The notes under the pieces: generated by a model
What the model was told of the DNA's origin: nothing
Database searches by the model: none
The model's input: only the letters and a program-made list of their open reading frames with translations
Assembly (NCBI RefSeq): GCF_002904165.1
Contig: NZ_CVTD020000008.1
Coordinates: 62,001 to 126,000, forward strand
Source of the DNA: Herbinix hemicellulosilytica
GTDB taxonomy: Bacteria > Bacillota > Clostridia > Lachnospirales > Lachnospiraceae
DNA: 64,000 nt
Direction: 5' to 3'
Part shown: piece by piece, positions 43,441-51,265 of the stretch
How the letters are laid out: each line of letters opens with the position of its first letter
How positions within the stretch are numbered: the first letter of the stretch is position 1
Made by a program: the position numbers and the translations under genes

Positions 43441-44856
43441 ATGAAAAAATTATTGGCATTTGTCCTGATATCTGTTTTGGTATTAGGTACTTTTGCTGCT
43501 TGCTCCAAAAAAGAGGAGACTACAGACGTGGGGCAAAGCGATGTAAAAAATGAAACTACACAAAACGAAAACAAACAAGATAATGAGAAAAAAAGCAATG
43601 ACTCAGATAAGCAGGCCGGTGGCGAAGTAACAACTGTTACCATGTGGATTATGCCTAACAGCGGCGCACCGGAAGAAGATTTGAGAGCAACATTAGAGCC
43701 GTTCTTAGCCGAAAATCCTGATATCCAGGTTGAGATTACGGTTCTTGACTGGGGTTCTGCATGGACAAAAATAACAACAGCAGCAACCAGTGGAGAAGGA
43801 CCTGATATTACACAATTGGGAACCACTCAAGTGGCAGCCGTAGCAGCCATGGGAGCCCTGGAAGATTTAACAGGTATTTATGATCGTTTCGGTGGAGAAG
43901 AAGCATTTGTTGAAGCTACACTTCCCACAACCCAGATTTTAGGCATGGGTGAAGAAAGATACGCAGCACCTTGGTTTATTGATACCAGAGCATTATTCTA
44001 CAGAAAAGACTATTGTGAAATGGCCGGAGTTAATCCTGAAACCGATTTTGAAACTTGGGATTCTTTTGTACAGGCACTGGAAAAATTAAAAGGTCTTGTT
44101 GTAGACGGTAAGGAAATTGCTCCGCTTATAATGCCCGGTAAGAATGACTGGAACGTTATACATAACTATGCACCTTGGATTTGGGGCGCAGGCGGTGACT
44201 TTATAGCTGATGATTTAAAGACCAGTATTATAAACTCTCCTGAAGCTTTTGAAGGTGTAAAATTCTACTCTGAGTTGGCTATTAAAGGGCTTCTTAGTAT
44301 GCCTCACCTGGAGAAGAATTCTGCAGAAGTTGAAGCAATCTTTAACTCCGGTGATGCTGCAATAATTTTCTCAGGTGCTTATCACATCAATACTTTAAGA
44401 AGAGAAGTTCCTGAAGTAGCAGAAAAGATCGGAACAGCACCTTTCCCTGCCGGTCCTAAAGGTAGATATGTATTCTTCGGCGGCAGCGATTTATGTGTAT
44501 TTAAAACATCAAAGAATAAAGAAGCCGCATATCGGATTTTGGAATATTTGATGACACCCGATGCACAGATTACATATCAGAGATACTGCGGAAATCTTCC
44601 GACTGTTAAGGCGGCTTATGAAACAGAGTTTGTAACAGAAGAACCGTTAAGAGTAGCATTTAAAGAGCAGCTCCAGTACGGTAAGGCTTATCCGTCAGTT
44701 GCAGGATGGGGTCCTTCAGAGACAGTTCTGCAAAAAGGTCTCAGTAATGTTTGGGATAATATCATGGGCGTATATGGTGAATATGATCCGAACAGAACAA
44801 AAGAATTCCTGGATCAGACGGCAAGCGAGTGTACGGTTATTTACAGTCAGCAATAA
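43441..44856 (+). CDS. sugar ABC transporter substrate-binding lipoprotein
   Basis: The 471-residue family-1 binding protein has a lipobox (TFAAC, Cys21), an acidic Lys/Glu linker, then VTMWIMPNSGAPEEDL, TSGEGPDITQLGTTQ and AAPWFIDTRALFYRKDY, typical of oligosaccharide binders. AAGGGGG lies before ATG 43441. The downstream permease genes are separated by a hairpin, consistent with higher expression of the binding protein. Substrate is inferred to be beta-glucan oligosaccharides from the flanking GH16 and GH94 genes. No ATPase is encoded here; a shared MsmK/UgpC-like subunit elsewhere is expected. Confidence 0.93.
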   Translation: MKKLLAFVLISVLVLGTFAACSKKEETTDVGQSDVKNETTQNENKQDNEKKSNDSDKQAGGEVTTVTMWIMPNSGAPEEDLRATLEPFLAENPDIQVEITVLDWGSAWTKITTAATSGEGPDITQLGTTQVAAVAAMGALEDLTGIYDRFGGEEAFVEATLPTTQILGMGEERYAAPWFIDTRALFYRKDYCEMAGVNPETDFETWDSFVQALEKLKGLVVDGKEIAPLIMPGKNDWNVIHNYAPWIWGAGGDFIADDLKTSIINSPEAFEGVKFYSELAIKGLLSMPHLEKNSAEVEAIFNSGDAAIIFSGAYHINTLRREVPEVAEKIGTAPFPAGPKGRYVFFGGSDLCVFKTSKNKEAAYRILEYLMTPDAQITYQRYCGNLPTVKAAYETEFVTEEPLRVAFKEQLQYGKAYPSVAGWGPSETVLQKGLSNVWDNIMGVYGEYDPNRTKEFLDQTASECTVIYSQQ

Positions 44857-44884
44857 TAAGTTTTAATTGTTTAAATTAGAATAA

Positions 44885-44914
44885 CCGCTGCAATGATTAT
44901 ATTTATTGCAGCGG
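44885..44914 (+). terminator. intra-operon hairpin between binding-protein and permease genes
   Basis: CCGCTGCAAT pairs perfectly with ATTGCAGCGG (44885-44894 with 44905-44914). Partial termination or 3'-end protection here would favour binding-protein mRNA. Confidence 0.7.
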
Positions 44915-44936
44915 ATTATTTATAAGAGGTGTATGT

Positions 44937-45920
44937 ATGCAGCACAGAAAAAGAAGGAAAATTTATAAACCCGAACTAATAAAAAAAGAGGGGCTGTTTA
45001 CTAAAATAAAAAAGAATAAGCTTGCTTACCTGTTAATAACACCGGCAATAATCGGAATGATTTTTATACATCTTGTACCTATAGTATCGGGTATATTAAT
45101 GTCATTTTTAAAATTAAACCAATTCACTTTAAAACAGTTTTTAAAAGCTCCCTTTATAGGTTTAGACAATTATAAAGCTGTTTTATTTGACCCTACCAGT
45201 ACTATCAGATCGGGATTTTTGGATGCATTAAGAAATACGGCAATATTCGGAGTTATATGTAGTGTATCTGTTATTTGCATTTCTCTCCTTCTTGCTATTT
45301 TATTAAACAGAAATTTCAAACTAAGAGGCCTTGCTAGAACCCTTCTTATGACACCTTGGGTAGTCCCTTCCTTTGTTGTAGGTATGTTATGGGGGTTCAT
45401 GTGGCAAAACGACGGAATCATTAACAGAGTCTTGGTTGATATTTTACATATATTGCCCAAAAAGCCTTTCTGGCTTACAGGACCAATGGTTTTGGTCGCT
45501 ATTATAATCCCTACCATATGGAGACAGGTTCCTTTTGTAATGTTAATGTTTTTGGCAGGGCTTCAGCAGATTCCGGATGAATACTATGAAGCCGCCAAAA
45601 TAGACGGAGCCAACGCCTGGCAAAGATTTAGGCATGTAACCTTGCCTATGCTTAGGTCGGTTTTATCCATCCAGATACTAAACGGTATCATTAACTATGT
45701 ATATTCCTTTAATATTGTGGCAATGATGTTTGGCCACGGTGCAGGTTTCCCCGGCAAATACGGAGATTTGTTAATGACCAATATAAACAGAAACTCTTTC
45801 CAGATATGGCAATTTGGAACAGGAGCCGCAGCTACGGTTATTGTTATGTTGTGTGTCATGCTGCTGGTTGCTGTATGGTATAAAGTATTCCAGGATGATT
45901 TGGTGGTGAAAGATAATTAA
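44937..45920 (+). CDS. sugar ABC transporter permease (MalF/UgpA type)
   Basis: The 327-residue permease has six predicted helices starting near residue 27 and the EAA loop EYYEAAKIDGANAWQRFRHVTLPML (about 214-238), where the ATPase docks. The first helix is preceded by a basic segment. It overlaps the next permease start (TAATG) and forms a heterodimer with it. Confidence 0.93.
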   Translation: MQHRKRRKIYKPELIKKEGLFTKIKKNKLAYLLITPAIIGMIFIHLVPIVSGILMSFLKLNQFTLKQFLKAPFIGLDNYKAVLFDPTSTIRSGFLDALRNTAIFGVICSVSVICISLLLAILLNRNFKLRGLARTLLMTPWVVPSFVVGMLWGFMWQNDGIINRVLVDILHILPKKPFWLTGPMVLVAIIIPTIWRQVPFVMLMFLAGLQQIPDEYYEAAKIDGANAWQRFRHVTLPMLRSVLSIQILNGIINYVYSFNIVAMMFGHGAGFPGKYGDLLMTNINRNSFQIWQFGTGAAATVIVMLCVMLLVAVWYKVFQDDLVVKDN

Positions 45921-46783
45921 TGAGAAAAACCGGAATCAATTATAAAAAACGGAAAAAAATCTACAATATATTGGCAAATACAATACTTTTCCTTTTTGTG
46001 TTTTTTGCAATAGCTCCGATTTTATGGATGGTTGCAACATCCCTAATGACTCAGAATGAGATAGTAACGGGTAAGTATACCGTTCCTTCCCATTTCGAAA
46101 ATTACATAGAGATGTGGCAAAACATAAACTTTTTTCAGTATTTTAAAAACAGCGTAATAATATGTGCATCTACTACAGCGGTTGCTTTAATTATTGCAAC
46201 TTTAGCTGGATATGCGGTAGCCCGCTATAAATTCCCGGGTTCAAACTTATTTGGCGCAACCGTACTGGCAACACAGATGGTTCCCGGAATTATGTTTTTG
46301 CTGCCCCTGTATCTGATGTTTATAAAGATACAGGAAACCTTAGGAATCCGGCTTATAAATACCTATCCGGGAATTATTATTGTATATTCGGCATTCTTTA
46401 TTCCTTTCAGTATATGGATCTTAAGAGGATTTTTTGCCAGCATACCGGTGGAACTTGAAGAAGCCGCAATTATTGACGGGTGCAGCCGGATAGGCGCTTT
46501 TGTAAGAGTGGTTTTGCCTTTGGCAAGGGTAGGCATTATTGCTACCGGAATTTACATTTTCCTCATGGCTTGGGATGAACTTTTATTTGCCTGGGCATTA
46601 ACTACATCAACCGATGTGGCAACAATTCCGGTCGGTATCCGCTTGTATGTAGGAAACTACCAAAACAGATATGATTTGCTTATGGCAGCAGGATGTGTGA
46701 CTACCCTGCCTGTTCTGATTATATTCTTCGGACTGCAAAAGCACTTTATTACAGGTATGACCGCAGGTGCGGTAAAGGGATAA
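45920..46783 (+). CDS. sugar ABC transporter permease (MalG/UgpE type)
   Basis: The 287-residue second permease has six helices and the EAA loop ELEEAAIIDGCSRIGAFVRVVLPLA. Its start overlaps the preceding stop by one base, and it ends with the usual FITGMTAGAVKG tail. With the MalF-type partner it forms the translocation channel of the importer. Confidence 0.93.
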   Translation: MRKTGINYKKRKKIYNILANTILFLFVFFAIAPILWMVATSLMTQNEIVTGKYTVPSHFENYIEMWQNINFFQYFKNSVIICASTTAVALIIATLAGYAVARYKFPGSNLFGATVLATQMVPGIMFLLPLYLMFIKIQETLGIRLINTYPGIIIVYSAFFIPFSIWILRGFFASIPVELEEAAIIDGCSRIGAFVRVVLPLARVGIIATGIYIFLMAWDELLFAWALTTSTDVATIPVGIRLYVGNYQNRYDLLMAAGCVTTLPVLIIFFGLQKHFITGMTAGAVKG

Positions 46784-46794
46784 TAAGTTCGTGA

Positions 46795-46884
46795 CAAAGG
46801 GGATGACGCATAATTTTATCGGGGATATAGATATAACCTTAAGTTGTATCTATATCCCTTTCGTTTAATTATGCGTCCCCTTTG
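46795..46884. mobile_element. short palindromic MITE-like element, relative of the 26.9-kb copy
   Basis: The 90-bp near-perfect palindrome reads CAAAGGGGATGACGCATAATT at one end and its complement at the other. Internal GGGATATAGATA is shared with the 190-bp element at 26910-27099. As it lies directly after the last permease gene, it probably also works as a transcription terminator. Confidence 0.65.
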
Positions 46885-46912
46885 TTTTTATGGGATCTTT
46901 TGCAATAGTTGG

Positions 46913-46940
46913 GGTGGGATTCTTTGAATCCCGCCTTATT
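46913..46940 (+). terminator. hairpin downstream of the importer operon
   Basis: GGTGGGATTC-TTT-GAATCCCGCC is a 10-bp stem followed by TTATTTG. Confidence 0.65.
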
Positions 46941-47145
46941 TGTTGTATTTAATTAATTCAAATATCATTTTGGCAGACCAATCAAACTCGCTTTGCCTTG
47001 AACATTTTTATTTAACATTGAAAAATTATTGTGCTAAATCTTAAAAATTTTTTACCGGACGATAATTTTTTTTAAATAGTATTTGTAATATTTAGTCAGA
47101 TGATATAATTTTATTTTTTTTGCGGCCACTTATTTGTGCATAATC

Positions 47146-47175
47146 TTGATTGGCAGAAAATGAATGTGCTATAAT
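47146..47175 (+). promoter_or_regulatory. promoter of the second binding-protein gene
   Basis: TTGATT (47146-47151) and TATAAT (47170-47175) are 18 bp apart, with an upstream TG extended -10. Confidence 0.65.
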
Positions 47176-47216
47176 CTTATTGTTCGGATTCCATATCTGA
47201 AAGGTGGTCATTAAGT

Positions 47217-48223
47217 TTGAAAAGCAGACAATTAACAATTCTTTTGATTTGCTTGGGAGTAATCCTGTTTATTTTTATAATAAAAATATATTCCAATTTT
47301 ATCTGGAGAGACGTTGACGTTGATAAGAAATCTGAAGAGGTAATCCGTGTCTGGACCATCCATGGAGATACCGAAGATGTTTTAAAACAAATTGCAAAAA
47401 AATATGAAGAAATTTATCCGAACATAAAATTTGAAATAACTGTTTATAAGAATGAGGTTTATCAAACTGCTATAAACAATGCCTTAATGACCGACAGCCT
47501 TCCGGATATGTTTTTTTGGTGGGGGTTTAGCAAATTAAAAAGGCTTGTTGATGCCGGCATGATATATGATTTAACAGAGGCGCTCAAAAAAAAGCAGATA
47601 GACCAGGAAATCATAGAAGGCGGTATGGATGCATTTACGTTTGATAGTAAAACGTATGCTTTGCCGCTTTTTGGCTGGACAGCCGTTTTGTTTTGCAACC
47701 GGGAAATTTTTGAGAGGAATAATTTAAAATACCCGAAAGATTATAACCAATTCCTTGAAACTATAAAGGCTTTACAGGAAAAAAACGAAGTGCCCATGAT
47801 ACTTGGAGCCAAGGAGCCCTGGTTGTCTTCGCTTTATTATATGAGTTTAGTTCAGGGAGAAGATTCCGGAAGGAATATTTTTGATGCTGTCAGAGACTAT
47901 AATTTATTCCGGACATCTCAATTCAAAGAAGCTGCCGTCAAATTAAGTGATTTGGTCTTTATGAAAGCATGGCAAAACAATTATCTTGAAAGCGATGCTT
48001 ATTATGCAGCATATTCATTTGCACAGGGTAACGGTGCAATGCTGTATTACGGGAGCTGGGCAACCGCATTGCTGGAGGGCGAATTATCAAATATCCAGGG
48101 GAAAGTGGATGTAATTCCCTTTCCAAACGATAATGAAGCTGAAGGCATAGGAGGCTTTGTAGATACATTTGTGATTAATAAAGAGGGTGTAATACCGAAA
48201 TATGATTTTTTGGTAGATATGTA
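47217..48223 (+). pseudogene. membrane-anchored solute-binding protein, 5' part, split by IS3
   Basis: TTG 47217 (after AAAGGTGG) starts a binding protein with an N-terminal membrane anchor (LTILLICLGVILFIFII) in place of a lipobox, then EEVIRVWTIHG, SLPDMFFWWG and ALPLFGWTAVLFCNREIFE, all typical of family-1 sugar binders. The coding sequence is interrupted after the codons for VDMY at 48223 by an IS3 element. The frame then reads into the IS and stops at 48266. The missing C-terminal part is intact at 49671-49938. The truncated product lacks about 88 residues of the C-lobe and is probably inactive. Confidence 0.9.
48221..48223 (+). repeat. target duplication GTA, left
   Basis: GTA immediately outside the IS3 left end; repeated at 49671-49673. 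Confidence 0.75.
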
Positions 48224-48459
48224 TATAATGCCCCCCATTGTCAAGACAATTTTTCAGCTTTTCTAAGTTAGATTCTCCTTTCTTTAAATTTCTATATTTT
48301 ACATTTATTTACTATGTCTGAGGATGTCAAGGGCGAGCGTAAGCGAGTTCATCTTGACCCTTGACATCCAATACACATACATCATTTTTCTTTCCGGTCT
48401 GTCATGACAGACCGGCTGCCTTCCGGCGAGGACGGGGTTTGGGGCAGAGCCCCAAGGTT

Positions 48460-49407
48460 TTATACGACTGCCTGAAACTGTTTGTAAACCCCGAAATAAT
48501 ACTCTGCTGGCGTTTTGTAGTCTAACGACTGATGAGGTCTCCGGTTGTTATAATATTCAACATAATCCCTGGTAATCTGCCGGAGTTGGTGCCCTGTTTC
48601 GCAATCCTCAAGATAAAGCTTTTCCCACTTGTAAGATCGAAAGAAGCGCTCTATCCTTTGGTTATCCAGTGCTCTTCCTTTCCCATCCATTGAAATTTTT
48701 ATATTGTTACTTTTTAGTAAGTTTATGTAATCATCACTGGTAAACTGTGAACCTTGGTCACTGTTCATAATTTCAGGTTTCCCGTACCGTTTGATCGCCT
48801 TTTTTATTGCCTCTAATACAAATGTCCTTTCCAAAGTATTTGATAACTCAAATCCAACAATATACCGGGAATACCAGTCTATAATGGCTACCATGTACAT
48901 AAAACCACGTTTCATCCGGCAGTATGTTATGTCTATAGACCATACCTGGTTTGGATGATCAATATTCAAGCCTCTCAGCAAATACGGATACAAATACTTG
49001 CCATGCAGACGTTTGCTAAGATTAGGTCCAGGACAGAAACCATGGATCCCCATTTCCCTCATGTAACGCCGGGTTCGCTTTCGATTGATATGAATGTGAT
49101 AATCCCGGTTCAGGATATTCGTCATCCTGCGGTAGCCATACTCCGGATGAGCCGTGTAAATCTCATCAATAATACGCTTAATCAGGTATTCCTCATCATT
49201 TACTGGAACCGGCTTGTAGTAAAGGCTTGTACGGTTAATTCCCAACAGTTCGGCTTGCTTTGTGATGCTCAGTTTCTTTTCTTCTCTGTCAATCATCTTC
49301 ATGCGGTCTTCACGGGACTTAGAGTCGGCCAGATTTTTTTTTAAGCCAGGCAACCTCATATGAAAGTTGTCCAATTTGCTTAAACAGTTCGTCCTTCTCC
49401 TTTTCAT
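48460..49407 (-). CDS. IS3 transposase orfB (DDE integrase)
   Basis: The 315-residue catalytic subunit has an HTH_21 region (EYGYRRMTNILNRDYHIHINRKR) and an rve-type DDE core: Asp in VWSIDITYCRM, Asp in MNSDQGSQFTS and Glu in NQRIERFFRSYKWE. It overlaps orfA by 89 bp. A run of nine A lies in the overlap; orfB is in the +1 frame relative to orfA, not the usual -1. A fused OrfAB would need a one-base loss or slippage there. Alternatively it starts at its own ATG 49407. Confidence 0.93.
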   Translation of the reverse strand: MKRRRTNCLSKLDNFHMRLPGLKKNLADSKSREDRMKMIDREEKKLSITKQAELLGINRTSLYYKPVPVNDEEYLIKRIIDEIYTAHPEYGYRRMTNILNRDYHIHINRKRTRRYMREMGIHGFCPGPNLSKRLHGKYLYPYLLRGLNIDHPNQVWSIDITYCRMKRGFMYMVAIIDWYSRYIVGFELSNTLERTFVLEAIKKAIKRYGKPEIMNSDQGSQFTSDDYINLLKSNNIKISMDGKGRALDNQRIERFFRSYKWEKLYLEDCETGHQLRQITRDYVEYYNNRRPHQSLDYKTPAEYYFGVYKQFQAVV

Positions 49408-49612
49408 ACGACTGTTTGACCTTCTCTACTTCATCAGTTTCCTTGCTGAAAACTCTGCCTGCATTGCTTATGAATTCTGCCTTCCAGCGACTTAGCTGGT
49501 TCGGATGTATTTCATATTCGGCAGCAATCTCATTCAGCGTTCTTTCTTCCCTTAAGACCTCAATCACTATTTTTGCTTTTTCTTCCGGTGTAAAATTTCT
49601 TCTCTTTTCCAT
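49319..49612 (-). CDS. IS3 transposase orfA (DNA-binding)
   Basis: The 97-residue protein has an HTH_Tnp_1 domain (RNFTPEEKAKIVIEVLREE, then LNEIAAEYEIHPNQLSRWKAEF) and a C-terminal leucine-zipper-like coiled coil used for multimerisation. It binds the terminal inverted repeats. It ends in the A-run overlap with orfB. Confidence 0.93.
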   Translation of the reverse strand: MEKRRNFTPEEKAKIVIEVLREERTLNEIAAEYEIHPNQLSRWKAEFISNAGRVFSKETDEVEKVKQSYEKEKDELFKQIGQLSYEVAWLKKKSGRL

Positions 49613-49670
49613 AGTTCCATTCTAACTTATTTTGGCCGTTTTGTCTGTCTTAATTTCTGGTATCATTATA

Positions 49671-49938
49671 GTACATCGATATTATGCGTGAAATATCGGA
49701 TAATATTATAAATGAAATCGGAGGAGGCATACCCGTATATAAGGATCAAAAAATTGATGCAGAACGGTTCCCTTTGCTTTATGATTGCTGGAAAATAAGT
49801 AATGACAGAATTTTATATCCAGCTTATGATCAGATTATGTCGGAGGAGCTTTCGGCACAATACTACTATTTACTTAATGAACTGATGGCAGGGGAAATTA
49901 ACCAGGATGAATTTATAGAAGGTTTAGTTGCTCAATAA
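49671..49938 (+). pseudogene. solute-binding protein, 3' part downstream of IS3
   Basis: Starting with the second GTA, the frame YIDIMREISDNIINEIGGG continues to a stop at 49938. Joining 47217-48223 to 49674 restores VDMYIDIMREIS without any other change, so this is the displaced C-terminus of the binding protein and not an independent gene. The ATG at 49684 is internal. Confidence 0.88.
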
Positions 49939-50149
49939 TTTGACAAACATAACTCTGTTGCTTTGGATACTGGTGAAAGTCAGCCCATCCGTGCAATAGA
50001 GTTTTTATTATGCTCTTAATGATAATTTTGTCCATGAATTTCATAATTCTGTATACTTCAATGTTTTCTTATGTATAGATACAATAATCAGTGATAAATT
50101 TATTATATTGCTGTGACAAAATATTAATAAAAAGGTAGGAGGGAAAGGA

Positions 50150-51061
50150 ATGGTTAAATTTTTGAAAAAAGCAGGAATAATCTTTATGGCTGCGATTATC
50201 TTGACCGGGTGCGGAAAAAAGGACATAAAAGTAGATAATCAGAAAGAAGACAGTGAAATGGAACAGGCGGAAAATATTCAAAACAGTGAGGAAAAGTTGA
50301 CCGAAGAAAACCTTGCAGATCAGGAGAATCCGGCTGCCGATAATGAAGAAATTATCGATAATAATGAATTGGAGGAAAAAGACATGAATACAGAAGGTAA
50401 GTCCAATGTACTGGAAGTTGATTTACAGGAGCATGATCCCAAATTGTTTGAAATAGCAAACGGTTGGTCAAACGGTCAAATGTTTGACTGTACCTGGAGA
50501 GAGGCCAATATTACTTTTGAAAACGGTATTATGAAATTAAGAATAGACGATGACGGAGAAAATGCAAGTCCGAAATGGTCCGGTGCAGAGTACAGGTCAA
50601 GAAATTTTTATCATTATGGATTATTTGAAGTCAGAATGAAACCTATTAAGAATGACGGGGTAGTGTCATCTTTCTTTATCTATACCGGTCCCAGCGATAA
50701 TAATCCCTGGGATGAAATAGACATTGAGTTCCTCGGAAAAGACACAACCAAGATTCAGTTTAATTATTTTACCAACGGACAGGGAAATCATGAATTTGTC
50801 TATGATTTAGGCTTTGATGCGTCCGAGGAGTTCCATACATACGCATTTGAGTGGTTGCCGGATTCAATTACATGGTATGTGGACGGACAGCCGGTACATA
50901 CCGCAACGGAAAATATTCCTGTCACTCCCGGTAAGGTTATGATGAATGTATGGCCGGGTATCGGTGTTGATGAATGGTTAAATCCTTTTGACGGCAACGT
51001 GCCTCTTACTGCAGAGTATGACTGGTTCCGTATAACTCAGTATGATCTTAGCGACAACTGA
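50150..51061 (+). CDS. GH16 beta-glucanase lipoprotein (lichenase-type)
   Basis: The 303-residue enzyme has a lipobox (LTGC, Cys21), a Glu/Asn-rich linker of about 60 residues and a GH16 jelly-roll domain (about 85-300). The catalytic motif DEIDIEFLG carries nucleophile Glu, Asp and acid/base Glu. Other bacterial lichenase features are [37 protein letters not shown] and MMNVWPG. It hydrolyses mixed-linkage beta-1,3-1,4-glucan on the cell surface. AGGAGGG precedes ATG 50150. It feeds the importer and the GH94 enzyme downstream. Confidence 0.93.
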   Translation: MVKFLKKAGIIFMAAIILTGCGKKDIKVDNQKEDSEMEQAENIQNSEEKLTEENLADQENPAADNEEIIDNNELEEKDMNTEGKSNVLEVDLQEHDPKLFEIANGWSNGQMFDCTWREANITFENGIMKLRIDDDGENASPKWSGAEYRSRNFYHYGLFEVRMKPIKNDGVVSSFFIYTGPSDNNPWDEIDIEFLGKDTTKIQFNYFTNGQGNHEFVYDLGFDASEEFHTYAFEWLPDSITWYVDGQPVHTATENIPVTPGKVMMNVWPGIGVDEWLNPFDGNVPLTAEYDWFRITQYDLSDN

Positions 51062-51265
51062 TTCTAAATAAATTGATAGGGTAAAAACTTTTATAATTAG
51101 GATTATTAATTATTTGCTCAGTACCGTTTAAAGTAAAATAAATCATCATTATCATAATAATAGCTTATTTATCTGTTTTATATTTAAACCAAGCAATTCT
51201 CATAAATCAATATACGTGTAGGAATAACCGTTAATGTATATTACTTAAAAAGGATGATTATTTGC

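Larger units (their letters stand above)
48224..49670 (-). mobile_element. IS3-family insertion sequence (1447 bp)
   Basis: The ends are imperfect inverted repeats beginning TATAATG, with matching AAGACA and TAAGTTAGA blocks at the same offsets. Two overlapping minus-strand genes (orfA, orfB) fill most of the element. A hairpin-rich, GC-rich stretch (about 48320-48460) lies downstream of orfB. GTA flanks both sides. Confidence 0.88.

Noticed and set aside
49684-49938. Independent 84-residue gene downstream of IS3
   Set aside because: It is the displaced C-terminus of the split binding protein; the frame joins perfectly once IS3 and one GTA are removed.
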